Position numbers and translations under genes: made by a program. A stretch of 56,463 nt of DNA from Verrucomicrobiia bacterium (GTDB taxonomy: Bacteria; Verrucomicrobiota; Verrucomicrobiia; Limisphaerales; DSYF01): assembly GCA_035765895.1 (NCBI GenBank), contig DASTWL010000069.1, forward strand, positions 1-56,463, written 5' to 3'. Position 1 is the first letter of the stretch, and each line of letters opens with the position of its first letter. The notes beneath the pieces are model-generated. The model was not told the origin of the DNA, did not search any database, and worked only from the letters and a program-made list of their open reading frames with translations. Below, one piece after another: positions 35,582 through 44,716 of this stretch.

Positions 35582-36804
35582 CGGACCGGCTGGCAATCCT
35601 ATTGTCGGCCGTTCGCCGTCGCGCGTGGTGGTCGCGGGTGGCCCGCTGGCGCGTGGTCCGTCCGGGTTGGATCGGACTCGCGCTGTTGCTGGCCGCGTTC
35701 CCCGCGTCGGCGCACCTGCCCACCATGGCCTCGGCGCAGATGACGATTGTCTCAAATGGCACGTTCACGCTGGATTTGACCTTCGACGTGCCGCCGTTTG
35801 TCCTCGGCGTCACACCGCAAGCGGCCACCGACACTGAGATGAACGTGTGGCTCGACGGCCCCACCAACGCCATCGGCTTGAGCCTGGACGCAGCGCAGGC
35901 GCAATTTCAGCGCGAATTCTCGGTCACGACCGACCAGGGGACAGGGCAGCTGGATACGATCATTTTTCCCAGCGTCGCCGATTTGGAGCGTTACAAGGAG
36001 TCCCTGACCATCGTCCGATTGCCGGTGATGTTGATGCTTTCGGCCGAGGGGCATCTGCCGCCGTCGGCTCACCAGGTGTCGCTTTGTTTTCCCGAGATCA
36101 TGGGTGTGGTCGCCGTCACGGTGGATCGTCCGGGACAGGAGCCGGCGACGCTGGTGGCCAATGCGGGCGAGGTCACCCGGCCGATTCCGTTGCAACTGGA
36201 AGGCGGTGCCGCAAATTCAAGCGTTGCAGAACCGGGTCGCTGGCTGGTCGCGCGCCAATACCTCGTGCTGGGGTTCACGCACATTTTGCCGGAAGGCACG
36301 GACCACATCCTGTTTGTGCTGGGCTTGTTTCTACTAAGCTGCCGCATCAAGCCGTTGCTGGCGCAGGTGACCGCGTTCACGGTGGCGCATTCCATTACAC
36401 TGGGGCTCGCGATGTATGGCATGATCCGGCTGCCGTCGTCAGTGGTGGAACCGCTCATCGCCGCTTCCATCGCATTTGTGGCCGTGGAAAACATCTGCAC
36501 GCCGGAACTGAAACCCTGGCGCCCCGTGGTGGTGTTTGGCTTTGGGCTCATCCACGGTCTTGGTTTTTCCAGCGTCCTGCTGTCGCTTGGCCTGCCGCGC
36601 CAGGATTTTGCCACGGCGTTGATTTCCTTCAACGGCGGCGTGGAACTTGGCCAGTTGACGGTGATCACGGCGGCGTTTCTGGTGGTCGGCTGGTGGCGCG
36701 GGCGGAAATGGTATCGCCGTGCGGTTGTCATTCCGGCGTCAGCCTTGATCGCAGGCACGGGCATGGTGTGGACCGTGCAGCGAATCCTGCTGGCCATTCG
36801 GTGA
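35578..36804 (+). CDS. HupE/UreJ family membrane protein
   Basis: A 408-residue protein with a signal segment (GLALLLAAFPASA), an extracytoplasmic domain rich in beta structure (about 48-240), then about six membrane helices with the HupE/UreJ_2 signature: GFTHILPEGTDHILFVLGLFLL, AFTVAHSITLGLAM, FVAVENICTPELKPWRP, FGLIHGLGFSSVLL and FNGGVELGQLTV. The conserved His, Asp and Glu in these helices are thought to carry nickel or another divalent metal. Its presence in a glycosidase operon is unusual: the ATG overlaps the GH38 stop (ATGA), so the two are translated together. A link to metal-dependent GH38-like or sulfatase enzymes is possible but speculative. The longer frame from 35461 is a shadow. 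Confidence 0.85.
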   Translation: MTDRLAILLSAVRRRAWWSRVARWRVVRPGWIGLALLLAAFPASAHLPTMASAQMTIVSNGTFTLDLTFDVPPFVLGVTPQAATDTEMNVWLDGPTNAIGLSLDAAQAQFQREFSVTTDQGTGQLDTIIFPSVADLERYKESLTIVRLPVMLMLSAEGHLPPSAHQVSLCFPEIMGVVAVTVDRPGQEPATLVANAGEVTRPIPLQLEGGAANSSVAEPGRWLVARQYLVLGFTHILPEGTDHILFVLGLFLLSCRIKPLLAQVTAFTVAHSITLGLAMYGMIRLPSSVVEPLIAASIAFVAVENICTPELKPWRPVVVFGFGLIHGLGFSSVLLSLGLPRQDFATALISFNGGVELGQLTVITAAFLVVGWWRGRKWYRRAVVIPASALIAGTGMVWTVQRILLAIR

Positions 36805-36857
36805 AAGGGTTTTCACCCGTATGTGGTATGTTTCGCCCGCTCCCTGAGACGTATTAT
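36800..36857 (+). promoter_or_regulatory. CACCC-N3-TGTGGTAT element, site 3 (GH2 gene)
   Basis: CACCC (36814-36818), GTA, TGTGGTAT (36822-36829), then after 22 bases TATTAT (36852-36857). An inverted repeat GGTGAAA/TTTCACC (36800-36806 and 36811-36817) overlaps the CACCC box and the HupE stop codon. Predicted start near 36864, about 31 bases before the GH2 ATG. Confidence 0.6.
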
Positions 36858-36894
36858 TCGCCCGCAAACCCATGGTTTTAACCCGGACAAATTC

Positions 36895-39360
36895 ATGAAT
36901 TGGGCAGCCGCCCGCCGTTTGGTCCTTGCCGTTGCGATGGGCGCGATGTCGCAGCTGCTTGGTCTTAACGCGAAAGCGACCGCCGCACTTTGGAACCAGG
37001 GCTGGGTTTTTCACCTGGGAGATACGGCTCAGAACGCGCCGGACGATGGCTGGGACAAAGTGGTGCTGCCGCACACGCCGCGCATTGAACAGCCGATGGA
37101 GGCCGGCCATCACTTCCAGGGGGTGTGCTGGTATCATAAACATTTTCGCACGGAGCCCGGCTGGCGCGGCAAAAAAATCCAGCTTCGCTTTGACGGGGCG
37201 ATGCAGATGGCCGAGGTCTGGCTCAATGGCCAATCGCTGGCCGTCCATGAGGGCGGCTATTTGCCCTTCACCGTGAACCTCACTCCGGAGCTGAACTGGA
37301 AAGGGGACAACGTCATCACGGTCCGTCTTGTTAATCGAGATCAGCCAGACGTGCCGCCCGGCAAACCGCTCAAAAATCTCGACTTCACGTATCAAGGCGG
37401 CCTTTACCGTGACGTGCATCTGATCGTGACCGACCCGTTGCATATCACCGACGTCTTCGAGGCAAATCGCATTGCCGGCGGCGGGCTGTTTGTTCGCACG
37501 GAATCCGCCGATGCCACGAATGCCGCCTTTTTGCTGCAAGCCGATGTGCAAAACGATTTGCCGGCGGCCGCGGCGGCGCAAGTCCTGTTCACCATTCTGG
37601 ACGCGCAAAATCGAATGGTGGCAACGGCCGGCACGGCGGCGGAAACCATTTCCGCAGGGGACCACCTTGCCTTCACAGCGAAGGTCGTAGTCGCTCGACC
37701 ACAGCTCTGGCATCCTGATCATCCGTTCCTTTACACACTCAAGGCTGAACTGCGTCGCGGACGGAAGATGCTTCAGGCGGAGAAAACACGTTTTGGCCTT
37801 CGCACCCTCGCTTATGACGACCAGCGGGGCTTTGTCATCAATGGTGAATCGCTGACGATCCGCGGCGCCAACCGGCATCAGGATTTTCCGTGGCTCGGGA
37901 ACGCCGTTCCGGACAACGCGCAGTATCGCGATTTGAAACGTCTCAAGGACGCGGGCTTCAATTTCCTGCGTTTGGCGCATTACCCCCAGTCCCAGGCGGT
38001 GATGGACGCGTGCGACGAGTTGGGGTTGATGGTTTCGGTCTGCACGCCCGGCTGGCAATGGTTCAAGGCGGACGAAACGTTCACCGATCTCGCCAAACAA
38101 AACATCCGCGACATGGTGCGCTGGCATCGGAATCATCCCAGTGCCATCATGTGGGAGGTCAGCCTGAACGAAACCTACGGCCACGACCAATTCTACGCCG
38201 AATGCGCGCGCATCGCCCGCGAAGAATATCCCGGCGGCCAGCTGTTCACCGCCGGCGACAGCTATGCGAGCAAGGACGTGAGCCACTACGATGTGCCGTA
38301 TGCCGGCTGGGGCGGATTTTATGAGCGCGGTGCCGCGCCCGGTTTTGAAGCCCGGAAACGCTCCTTCGCCCGTGAATACGGCGACTACGAATTCGGCGGC
38401 GAACACAGCACCACCCGCGTGGCCGTCGGCGCGGGCGAAACGGCGTTGCTGCTCCAGGCGTGGAATTTCATCTGGTCCCACAACCGCAACGCCGCCATGC
38501 CGTGGCTGATCGGCGACTGCCTCTGGGTGGGGGTGGATCACTTTCGCGGATGCAGCGAGCAGAATCCCATCAGCCGTTGCGGCGTTCTGGATTACCTGCG
38601 CCGGCCAAAATTCTCGTATTCTTTTTTCCAGAGCCAGCGCGACGTGAACCAACCGGCCATCTTCATCGCCAACTATTGGACGCCGCGGTCATCACCGACG
38701 AAGGTGGTGGTTTTTTCCAACTGCGAGGAAGTCGAGTTGCGGGTGAACGGCAAAACCGTTGCGCGACGGAAGCCCGATGCCGGCCCCGACTCCGATTACG
38801 GCGTGTGGCATCCCGAGGCCGACCCGGTTTACATGGCCAGCGGCAAAAACGTCCGTGACGACGAAGCCGCCACGGCGAATTCGCTGAAGCAACAAAAGGG
38901 CGAAGAATATCGGGCGATGTTTGACGGCGGCAATGCCCGGCACATGGCGCATCCGCCGTTCACCTTCGCGCCGGTGCCTTACGAAGCGGGTGAACTCAAG
39001 GCCGTCGGCTACGTGAGGGGGAAGCAGGTTTGCGAATTTGTCCGCCGCACACCGGGTGTGCCCGTGGCACTAAAGCTGGAAGTGGAAACCTGCGGGCGCG
39101 ATCTCACCGCCGATGGCACGGACGCGGTATTCGTCCGCGCCCGGATCGTGGACAAGGATGGCCAGACCGTGCCGACAGCCGAGTCGTTGGTGACCTTTTC
39201 CGTGGATGGCGCGGGCCGAATGGTCAGTCCCGCCGAAGTCAAAGCCGAAGCCGGCGTGGCCACGCTGCTGTTGCAGGCAGCGGGCAGGGCTGGGAAAGCA
39301 AAAATCTCCGCCCGCGCCGGGGGATTGACCGATGCGCTCCTTGTGGTGCGTTCAAAGTGA
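36895..39360 (+). CDS. Secreted GH2 glycosidase (beta-galactosidase type)
   Basis: An 821-residue exported family 2 glycoside hydrolase. Signal peptide (LVLAVAMGAMSQLLGLNAKA); GH2 sugar-binding jelly roll (about 35-170; GVCWYHKHFRTEPGW, EVWLNGQSLAVHEGG); Ig-like domain (about 175-290; RPQLWHPDHPFLYTL); catalytic barrel (about 295-580) with GANRHQDFPWLGNA, acid/base Glu426 in SLNETYG and nucleophile candidate Glu494 in AREYGDYE. Then a DUF4982-like domain and a C-terminal invasin/Ig-like domain (about 730-821). Likely cleaves beta-galactosides, but GH2 also holds beta-glucuronidases and mannosidases. The ATG at 36895 agrees with the predicted transcription start; the frame from 36823 would begin inside the promoter element. 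Confidence 0.9.
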   Translation: MNWAAARRLVLAVAMGAMSQLLGLNAKATAALWNQGWVFHLGDTAQNAPDDGWDKVVLPHTPRIEQPMEAGHHFQGVCWYHKHFRTEPGWRGKKIQLRFDGAMQMAEVWLNGQSLAVHEGGYLPFTVNLTPELNWKGDNVITVRLVNRDQPDVPPGKPLKNLDFTYQGGLYRDVHLIVTDPLHITDVFEANRIAGGGLFVRTESADATNAAFLLQADVQNDLPAAAAAQVLFTILDAQNRMVATAGTAAETISAGDHLAFTAKVVVARPQLWHPDHPFLYTLKAELRRGRKMLQAEKTRFGLRTLAYDDQRGFVINGESLTIRGANRHQDFPWLGNAVPDNAQYRDLKRLKDAGFNFLRLAHYPQSQAVMDACDELGLMVSVCTPGWQWFKADETFTDLAKQNIRDMVRWHRNHPSAIMWEVSLNETYGHDQFYAECARIAREEYPGGQLFTAGDSYASKDVSHYDVPYAGWGGFYERGAAPGFEARKRSFAREYGDYEFGGEHSTTRVAVGAGETALLLQAWNFIWSHNRNAAMPWLIGDCLWVGVDHFRGCSEQNPISRCGVLDYLRRPKFSYSFFQSQRDVNQPAIFIANYWTPRSSPTKVVVFSNCEEVELRVNGKTVARRKPDAGPDSDYGVWHPEADPVYMASGKNVRDDEAATANSLKQQKGEEYRAMFDGGNARHMAHPPFTFAPVPYEAGELKAVGYVRGKQVCEFVRRTPGVPVALKLEVETCGRDLTADGTDAVFVRARIVDKDGQTVPTAESLVTFSVDGAGRMVSPAEVKAEAGVATLLLQAAGRAGKAKISARAGGLTDALLVVRSK

Positions 39361-39504
39361 AACCCGGATGGCGCTGGTATAACCTGATGGTGGCATTTCT
39401 GGCTGCTGCGGCAGCAATATCCTGTGGCTAGTCCCTGTTCACAGTCTGCCATGGCGCGGTGGCGTCAATAAATCCGAAGCAGATTCGGTTCTGAAAACAA
39501 AAAC

Positions 39505-42159
39505 ATGAAAACCTGTTCAACCAACCGTTTTGTGGCCGCCACGTTGCTGGCGGTGCTGCTCGCATTGCCGGCGCGCGCCGAGAATCAGGTCAAGGAAATC
39601 GTCGTCGTCTTCAAGACGCATTACGACATCGGCTACACCGACCTTGTCACGAACATCCTCACCCGCTACCGCACGACGTTCGCTGACCGGGCGCTGGCGG
39701 TGATCGAGCAGTCGCGGTCGCTGCCGCCGTCGCAACAATTCACCTGGACGGTGCCAGGCTGGCCGTTGAAGGAAATGCTCTGGCCGGGCCAGACGCCGGA
39801 GCGGCGCGAAAAATTATTGCAGGCAGTGAAAGAGGGCCGGCTGGCCGTCATCGCCATGCCGTTCAGTATCGAGACAGAAACGCTCGATCTGGAAGACTTG
39901 GTGGAAGGCATGACCTATTCCGCAAACCTCACGCATGAACTCGGCCAGCCGCTGCCGCGGGCGGCGAAAATGACCGACGTGCCGGAGCACACCTGGGTTC
40001 TGCCGACGTTGCTCAAGCACGCCGGCGTGAATTTTTTGCAGGTTGGCTGCAACGGCGGCAGCAAGCCCATGCAGGTGCCGCCGCTGTTTTGGTGGGAAGG
40101 CCCGGACGGCTCGCGCCTGCTCACGGCTTACTCGCCGGAATACGGCACGCCGTTGCTGCCGCCCGAGGACTGGCCCTATCCCGTGTGGCTGGCCGTGATC
40201 ATGACGGGCGATAACCATGGCCCGCCAACGGCAGCGGAAGTGAACAAGCTGATTGTGCAAGCCGCCAAGGAAATGCCCGACGTCAAAGTCAAATTCGGCA
40301 GGCTGGAGGATTTTTACAATGCGTTCATGGCGGAAAACACCAGGGACATCCCCGTCGTGCGCGGCGACATGCCGGACACGTGGATTCACGGCTTTGAATC
40401 CATGCCGGTTGAAACCAAGACCGGCTGCAATGTCCGTCCGCTTGAAGGCGCGGTGGCAATGCTCGATACGGAACTGCGGGCCGCCGGATTGGAAACCGCT
40501 CCACTCGCACAACCGCTGGCGCGCGCCTACGAAAACAGCCTCCTCTACAGCGAACACACGTTCGGTTATTACGGCAGCCAGCCCGGCGGTTTCTGGTATG
40601 GCGACGAATGGAAACAAAAGCTCGCCGAAGGCAAATACGCGCGGTTCCTGCAATCGTTCAATGACAAGCGCGCCTACCTCCACACCACCGAAAGCATCAT
40701 CACCAACGCGCTGGACGAGCGGATGCAACGGCTCGCACAAAGCGTGGACGCCGACGGCCCGCGCATCGTCGTGTTCAACCCGCTGCCGTGGGCGCGCGGC
40801 GGCGAGGTGCAGGTGAACGTGCCGGACGACGGTTGTTCCAGCGTGCGCGATCTGGCCAGTGGAAAAATCCTGGACGCCGTGGTGACGGCCGGCAGGACCT
40901 TGCGCTTCTTTGCCGGCGATGTTCCGGCGGGAGGCTACAAGACGTTCCAGCCGGTGGCGGGCCGTTCGCCGGCTTCCGTTGCATCCGGCGGCCAGGGCGT
41001 GATTGAGAATGCATTCCTCCGCCTCAAAGTGGACGCGGCGCGCGGCGGCATTGTTTCGCTTGTCGATTTGAAAACCGGCCGCGAACTCGTTTCGCCGAAA
41101 GACGAAAACGCCCTGGGCGCTTACCTGCACGAACGCTTCGCCAAGACGAACGTGGATGCGTTTACGAAAGCTTACACGCGCGGCTGGGCTTCACATCCCG
41201 GCAGCGATTTCGACAAGCCGATTCCGCCGGCGCTGCAACAGCCTTACGCCGCGATCAAGCTGACGAACTGGACGGTGGCAACGCAGACCACGCCGTTGGC
41301 GAAAACGATTGTCCTTCATTCCGCCGCCGCCGCGCCGCTCGCAGAATCCGTCACCCTCAAATACACGCTGTCCGCCCGCCAGCCGTATCTCGACATGGAA
41401 TGGACGATTGACGACAAGACGGCCGATCCGCTGCCCGAGGGCGGCTGGCTCTGCTTCCCGTTCAACTTGGAGCATCCAAAATTCGAACTTGCGCGCCTTG
41501 GCTCGCTGATTGATCCGGCCACGGACATCATTGACGGCGGCAACCGCCATCTGCTCTGCCTCAACTCCGGCATGACCGTCGCCGGCCCGGACGGTTTCGG
41601 CGTGGGACTTTGCCCGCTTGACTCGCCGCTGGTGAGCCTGGACGAGCCGGGTTTGTGGAAATTTTCGCTGCACTACGCGCCCAAACGGGCCCGGGTGTTC
41701 ATCAACCTTTACAACAATCAATGGGACACGAATTTCCCGCTCTGGCAGGACGGCTCGTGGAATTCGCGCGTGCGCCTCTGGGTTGTGCACGGCGGCGACG
41801 CGGCGAAAAACATCATCACCCCGTCCTGGGAGGCGCGTGAGCCGCTGGTTGCGACTTATGTTGACGGCGGCCGTGGAAAACTTCCGGTTTCCAAAACTGG
41901 GTTGCAGCTCTCGCGTCGCGGCGTGTTGGTGACCTTATTTGGTCCCGATCCCTACAGCGACAAGACGCTGCTGCGCGTTTGGGAACAGGCCGGAAACTCC
42001 GGGGCACTGACAGCAAAGCTGCCCGCTGATTTCAAGGCAACCAAGGCGGTGCCCGTAAATCTGCGCGGCGAACCGGCGGGTGACGCAGTGAAAATCCGCA
42101 ACGGCAGCTTCGAGTTCAAGCCGGGCGCCTTCGCCCCGGCGAGCTTCCGGCTGGAATGA
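39505..42159 (+). CDS. Secreted DUF5054/GH38-like protein, 884 residues
   Basis: An exported protein (signal peptide ending ALPARA) whose N-terminal catalytic-like barrel begins at once: FKTHYDIGYTD with His39 and Asp41 equivalent to the GH38 metal ligands, and AKMTDVPEHTWVLP with Asp158 at the nucleophile position. This arrangement is characteristic of the DUF5054 family, a relative of GH38 alpha-mannosidases. A helical bundle (about 290-420) and beta-sandwich domains follow (RIVVFNPLPWARGGEVQVNV, GVIENAFLRLKVDA, WLCFPFNLEHPKFELARLG). Compared with the GH38-like protein at 32255 it lacks the long N-terminal beta domains. Specificity unknown. It lies 144 bases after the GH2 gene and overlaps the next gene by four bases (ATGA). 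Confidence 0.78.
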   Translation: MKTCSTNRFVAATLLAVLLALPARAENQVKEIVVVFKTHYDIGYTDLVTNILTRYRTTFADRALAVIEQSRSLPPSQQFTWTVPGWPLKEMLWPGQTPERREKLLQAVKEGRLAVIAMPFSIETETLDLEDLVEGMTYSANLTHELGQPLPRAAKMTDVPEHTWVLPTLLKHAGVNFLQVGCNGGSKPMQVPPLFWWEGPDGSRLLTAYSPEYGTPLLPPEDWPYPVWLAVIMTGDNHGPPTAAEVNKLIVQAAKEMPDVKVKFGRLEDFYNAFMAENTRDIPVVRGDMPDTWIHGFESMPVETKTGCNVRPLEGAVAMLDTELRAAGLETAPLAQPLARAYENSLLYSEHTFGYYGSQPGGFWYGDEWKQKLAEGKYARFLQSFNDKRAYLHTTESIITNALDERMQRLAQSVDADGPRIVVFNPLPWARGGEVQVNVPDDGCSSVRDLASGKILDAVVTAGRTLRFFAGDVPAGGYKTFQPVAGRSPASVASGGQGVIENAFLRLKVDAARGGIVSLVDLKTGRELVSPKDENALGAYLHERFAKTNVDAFTKAYTRGWASHPGSDFDKPIPPALQQPYAAIKLTNWTVATQTTPLAKTIVLHSAAAAPLAESVTLKYTLSARQPYLDMEWTIDDKTADPLPEGGWLCFPFNLEHPKFELARLGSLIDPATDIIDGGNRHLLCLNSGMTVAGPDGFGVGLCPLDSPLVSLDEPGLWKFSLHYAPKRARVFINLYNNQWDTNFPLWQDGSWNSRVRLWVVHGGDAAKNIITPSWEAREPLVATYVDGGRGKLPVSKTGLQLSRRGVLVTLFGPDPYSDKTLLRVWEQAGNSGALTAKLPADFKATKAVPVNLRGEPAGDAVKIRNGSFEFKPGAFAPASFRLE

Positions 42160-44549
42160 ATGTGAACAATCGCCAGCCCCGGGAGGCAAAGCAAAAGAAG
42201 AACATGATTAAGGCGATTGCTGCCAGCTTTGGCTTGTTTGCCTTTGTCCCGTCGCTGCGGGTGGCGGCGGTTGAGCCGCCAGCCCGGACGGACGCTTCCA
42301 CCGCCGGCAAGTGGCTGCCGGCCAAACCACCGGTGCATGACCAGATGCGACCGCTCGTGTGCCGGTATGATGGGGCAAGGCTCGTCGCCGGTCGGGAATT
42401 CACCAACGGCGTTTTGCGGGCCGGCTCCAATCGTTGGACGTGCCTTGTGCAAGAGCGCCCGGTGGCTGGCGAGCCGGATGCGCGCGACTTGACGGCGACG
42501 TTCACACTGGCTGAAGGAGCGGCAAAGTCGGCGGGCGTCGCCGTGGCGTTCGATTTCGCGAGCTGGAGCACGAACCACTACGTGCTCATTCCCGCTTCCG
42601 TTTACAACGGCAACCGCCTGCGCACCGTGGCGCGCGGTTACAACGCGGGCCTCGACCGGGGCGATTATTACCGCAAAGATTTGCCGCTCACGCAAACATC
42701 CGTCCCGCGCCTGGCCGTCGAAGCCGGCGCGCCGTCGAAGTTGGAAGTGGCCGCGTGCAACACCGCGACCCCGGCGGTCTGCATTTTTGACCCGGTGAAA
42801 AAACGCGGATTCATTTTGCTTGCCGAGCAGGCGGGCCGCCATGCGTCCGGTGATTTCATTCGCAAAGCCAGCGGCGAAATCATGGACAACGCCTTTGCCG
42901 TCGAGGAAAACGCCGGACGTTCGCACGCGACCGTGGTTGTAAGTGCACCGGGCGTGCGCGAGCGGAAGCCCGAATTCATCGGCTTCAGCGCCAGCCCGGA
43001 TCGCGGCCTGGATTTGCGGGCCGGCGACGAAATTGTTTTGCACTTGCGCGTTTATTCATTCGCCACGCCGGACATTCCAGGATTGCTGGAAGAATTCATG
43101 TCGGTGCGCAAGGCTGTTACAGGTCCGAACCATCCGCGTGATTTGGTTCCTGCCAGCCAGGTCGAGAAGTGGATGACGGACCGCATCGACAGCCGGTTTT
43201 ATGACAGCGCCGCCAAGTTCTATTGTCCCGAAAACGCCCCATGGATCGCGTTTGGCTGGATTGGCGGCTGGATTGACACGTTTCCAATGCTGGCGCTCGG
43301 TGACGCGATGCACTTGGAGCGGGTCAGCGGGACGTTTGATTACGGCCTCAAGGCGCAGGAGGCGTCGGGTTATTTCCATTATGCAATCGATGCGAAGGGC
43401 AACGTCACTTTTCGCGATCCCGCGCCGGACATGAACCTCGCGCGCACGAGTGGCGACACGCTGTTCTGGATGATCAAGCAATTCCAGCTGCTCAAGGCGC
43501 AGGGCCGGGGCGGCGCCATCAAGCCAGAATGGGAAGCGGCGATGAAGAAACTCGCCGATGCGATGGTTGCCACCTGGAAGAAAGACGGCCAGTGGGGCAA
43601 GCTCATCAACGTCAACACCGGCGAAGTCGGCGAATACAACACCACGGGTGGCGCCATGATCATCGGCGGGCTCGCGCTGGCGTCGGACTATTTCAAAAAT
43701 CCTGAATACCTAAGGATCGCCTGCGAAGCGGCCCGCTATTATTACCGGCGCGATTTTGTGGGGCAGGGTTTTACCACCGGTGCGTGCGCCGACATTTTAC
43801 AGAACGCCGAATCCGAAACCGCCGCCGGTTTCATGACTGCGCTGATGGCACTTTACGAAACGACGGGCGACCCGGCATGGCTGGAGAAATCGCGCAATCT
43901 CGCCAACCTGGTCGCGACATGGACTGTGTCCTACGATTACGAGCTGCCGAAGTCCACCGAACTCGGCGGGCTCGACGCAAAGCTCGCGGGCGTGGTCTGG
44001 GCCAGCACGCAAAACAAACACGGCGCGCCGGGCATCTGCACCAGTTCAGGCGATCCGCTGTTCAAGATTTATCGCGCCACGGGTGACATCCGTTACGCGG
44101 AGCTGATGCGTGACATTGTCCACGCGCACGGCGAGAGCATCCGGCCCGGTGGGTATACCAATGAACGGCTCACCTACTGCGATGCGGACAGCCGCGGTGC
44201 GCGCGGCAATTCCGTCACCGGCTGGAACGAGTGCAACGGAGCGCTGATGGCGTTGGAATTGCCGGGAATCTATTTGCAGACCGACACGGACAGATTCTTC
44301 GTCTTTGATTCCGTCGAGGCGAAAGTTGTGAAGCGCGATGCGACGGGCGTGACGTTCACCGTGACAAACCCGACACAATATCCAGCGCAAATTTCGGTGT
44401 TTGGGGAATCTTCGACGCGGGCCCGTCGGCCGTTGGGCTGCACCGCCTTTTTGCGCTGGCCGCGCATTGCGTTGCCAGCCGGTCAGCGCGGCCTGTGGCA
44501 TGTGGATGAGCAAGGCAGCTTGGCACCGGTGCTGTTGAACCTGAAATGA
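42156..44549 (+). CDS. Secreted (alpha/alpha)6-type putative glycosidase
   Basis: A 797-residue exported protein I cannot place in a named family. Start ATG 42156 overlaps the previous stop; an in-frame ATG at 42204 gives a neater signal peptide (MIKAIAASFGLFAFVPSLRVAA) and may be the real one. Residues about 60-310 are a beta-sandwich (VLRAGSNRWTCLV, VAFDFASWSTNHYVLIPASVYNGNRLR). About 340-700 is a helical toroid with repeated helix pairs and aromatic loops (IAFGWIGGWIDTFPML, GAMIIGGLALASDYFKNPEYLRIA, GFMTALMALYETTGDPAWLEKS, FKIYRATGDIRYAELMRDI), followed by a short C-terminal beta domain. The order resembles GH127/GH142- or heparinase-like folds. It could be a hydrolase or lyase that acts after the GH38-like enzyme encoded upstream. 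Confidence 0.6.
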   Translation: MNVNNRQPREAKQKKNMIKAIAASFGLFAFVPSLRVAAVEPPARTDASTAGKWLPAKPPVHDQMRPLVCRYDGARLVAGREFTNGVLRAGSNRWTCLVQERPVAGEPDARDLTATFTLAEGAAKSAGVAVAFDFASWSTNHYVLIPASVYNGNRLRTVARGYNAGLDRGDYYRKDLPLTQTSVPRLAVEAGAPSKLEVAACNTATPAVCIFDPVKKRGFILLAEQAGRHASGDFIRKASGEIMDNAFAVEENAGRSHATVVVSAPGVRERKPEFIGFSASPDRGLDLRAGDEIVLHLRVYSFATPDIPGLLEEFMSVRKAVTGPNHPRDLVPASQVEKWMTDRIDSRFYDSAAKFYCPENAPWIAFGWIGGWIDTFPMLALGDAMHLERVSGTFDYGLKAQEASGYFHYAIDAKGNVTFRDPAPDMNLARTSGDTLFWMIKQFQLLKAQGRGGAIKPEWEAAMKKLADAMVATWKKDGQWGKLINVNTGEVGEYNTTGGAMIIGGLALASDYFKNPEYLRIACEAARYYYRRDFVGQGFTTGACADILQNAESETAAGFMTALMALYETTGDPAWLEKSRNLANLVATWTVSYDYELPKSTELGGLDAKLAGVVWASTQNKHGAPGICTSSGDPLFKIYRATGDIRYAELMRDIVHAHGESIRPGGYTNERLTYCDADSRGARGNSVTGWNECNGALMALELPGIYLQTDTDRFFVFDSVEAKVVKRDATGVTFTVTNPTQYPAQISVFGESSTRARRPLGCTAFLRWPRIALPAGQRGLWHVDEQGSLAPVLLNLK

Positions 44550-44716
44550 CGCGGGGGTGGTTGCCTGACCATCACGTTTGGGCTCCTTGCGGTGGAGGAG
44601 TGACGGAAAACCTGGCAGGGTCGTGCCATCGTCATCCGCGCACCGGCCCTGGTCGCAGCCCGGGAATCTTCTGGACGGTGGAGCGGAGGTTGCTGGCGGT
44701 GCGTTGGCGCTGCTTT

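Noticed and set aside
36739-38652. 637-codon minus-strand frame opposite the GH2 gene
   Set aside because: No domain signatures; covers conserved GH2 catalytic motifs on the plus strand.
39361-39504. Another TGTGGTAT element before the DUF5054 gene
   Set aside because: GCTGGTAT at 39373-39380 matches only partly and has no CACCC at the right spacing.
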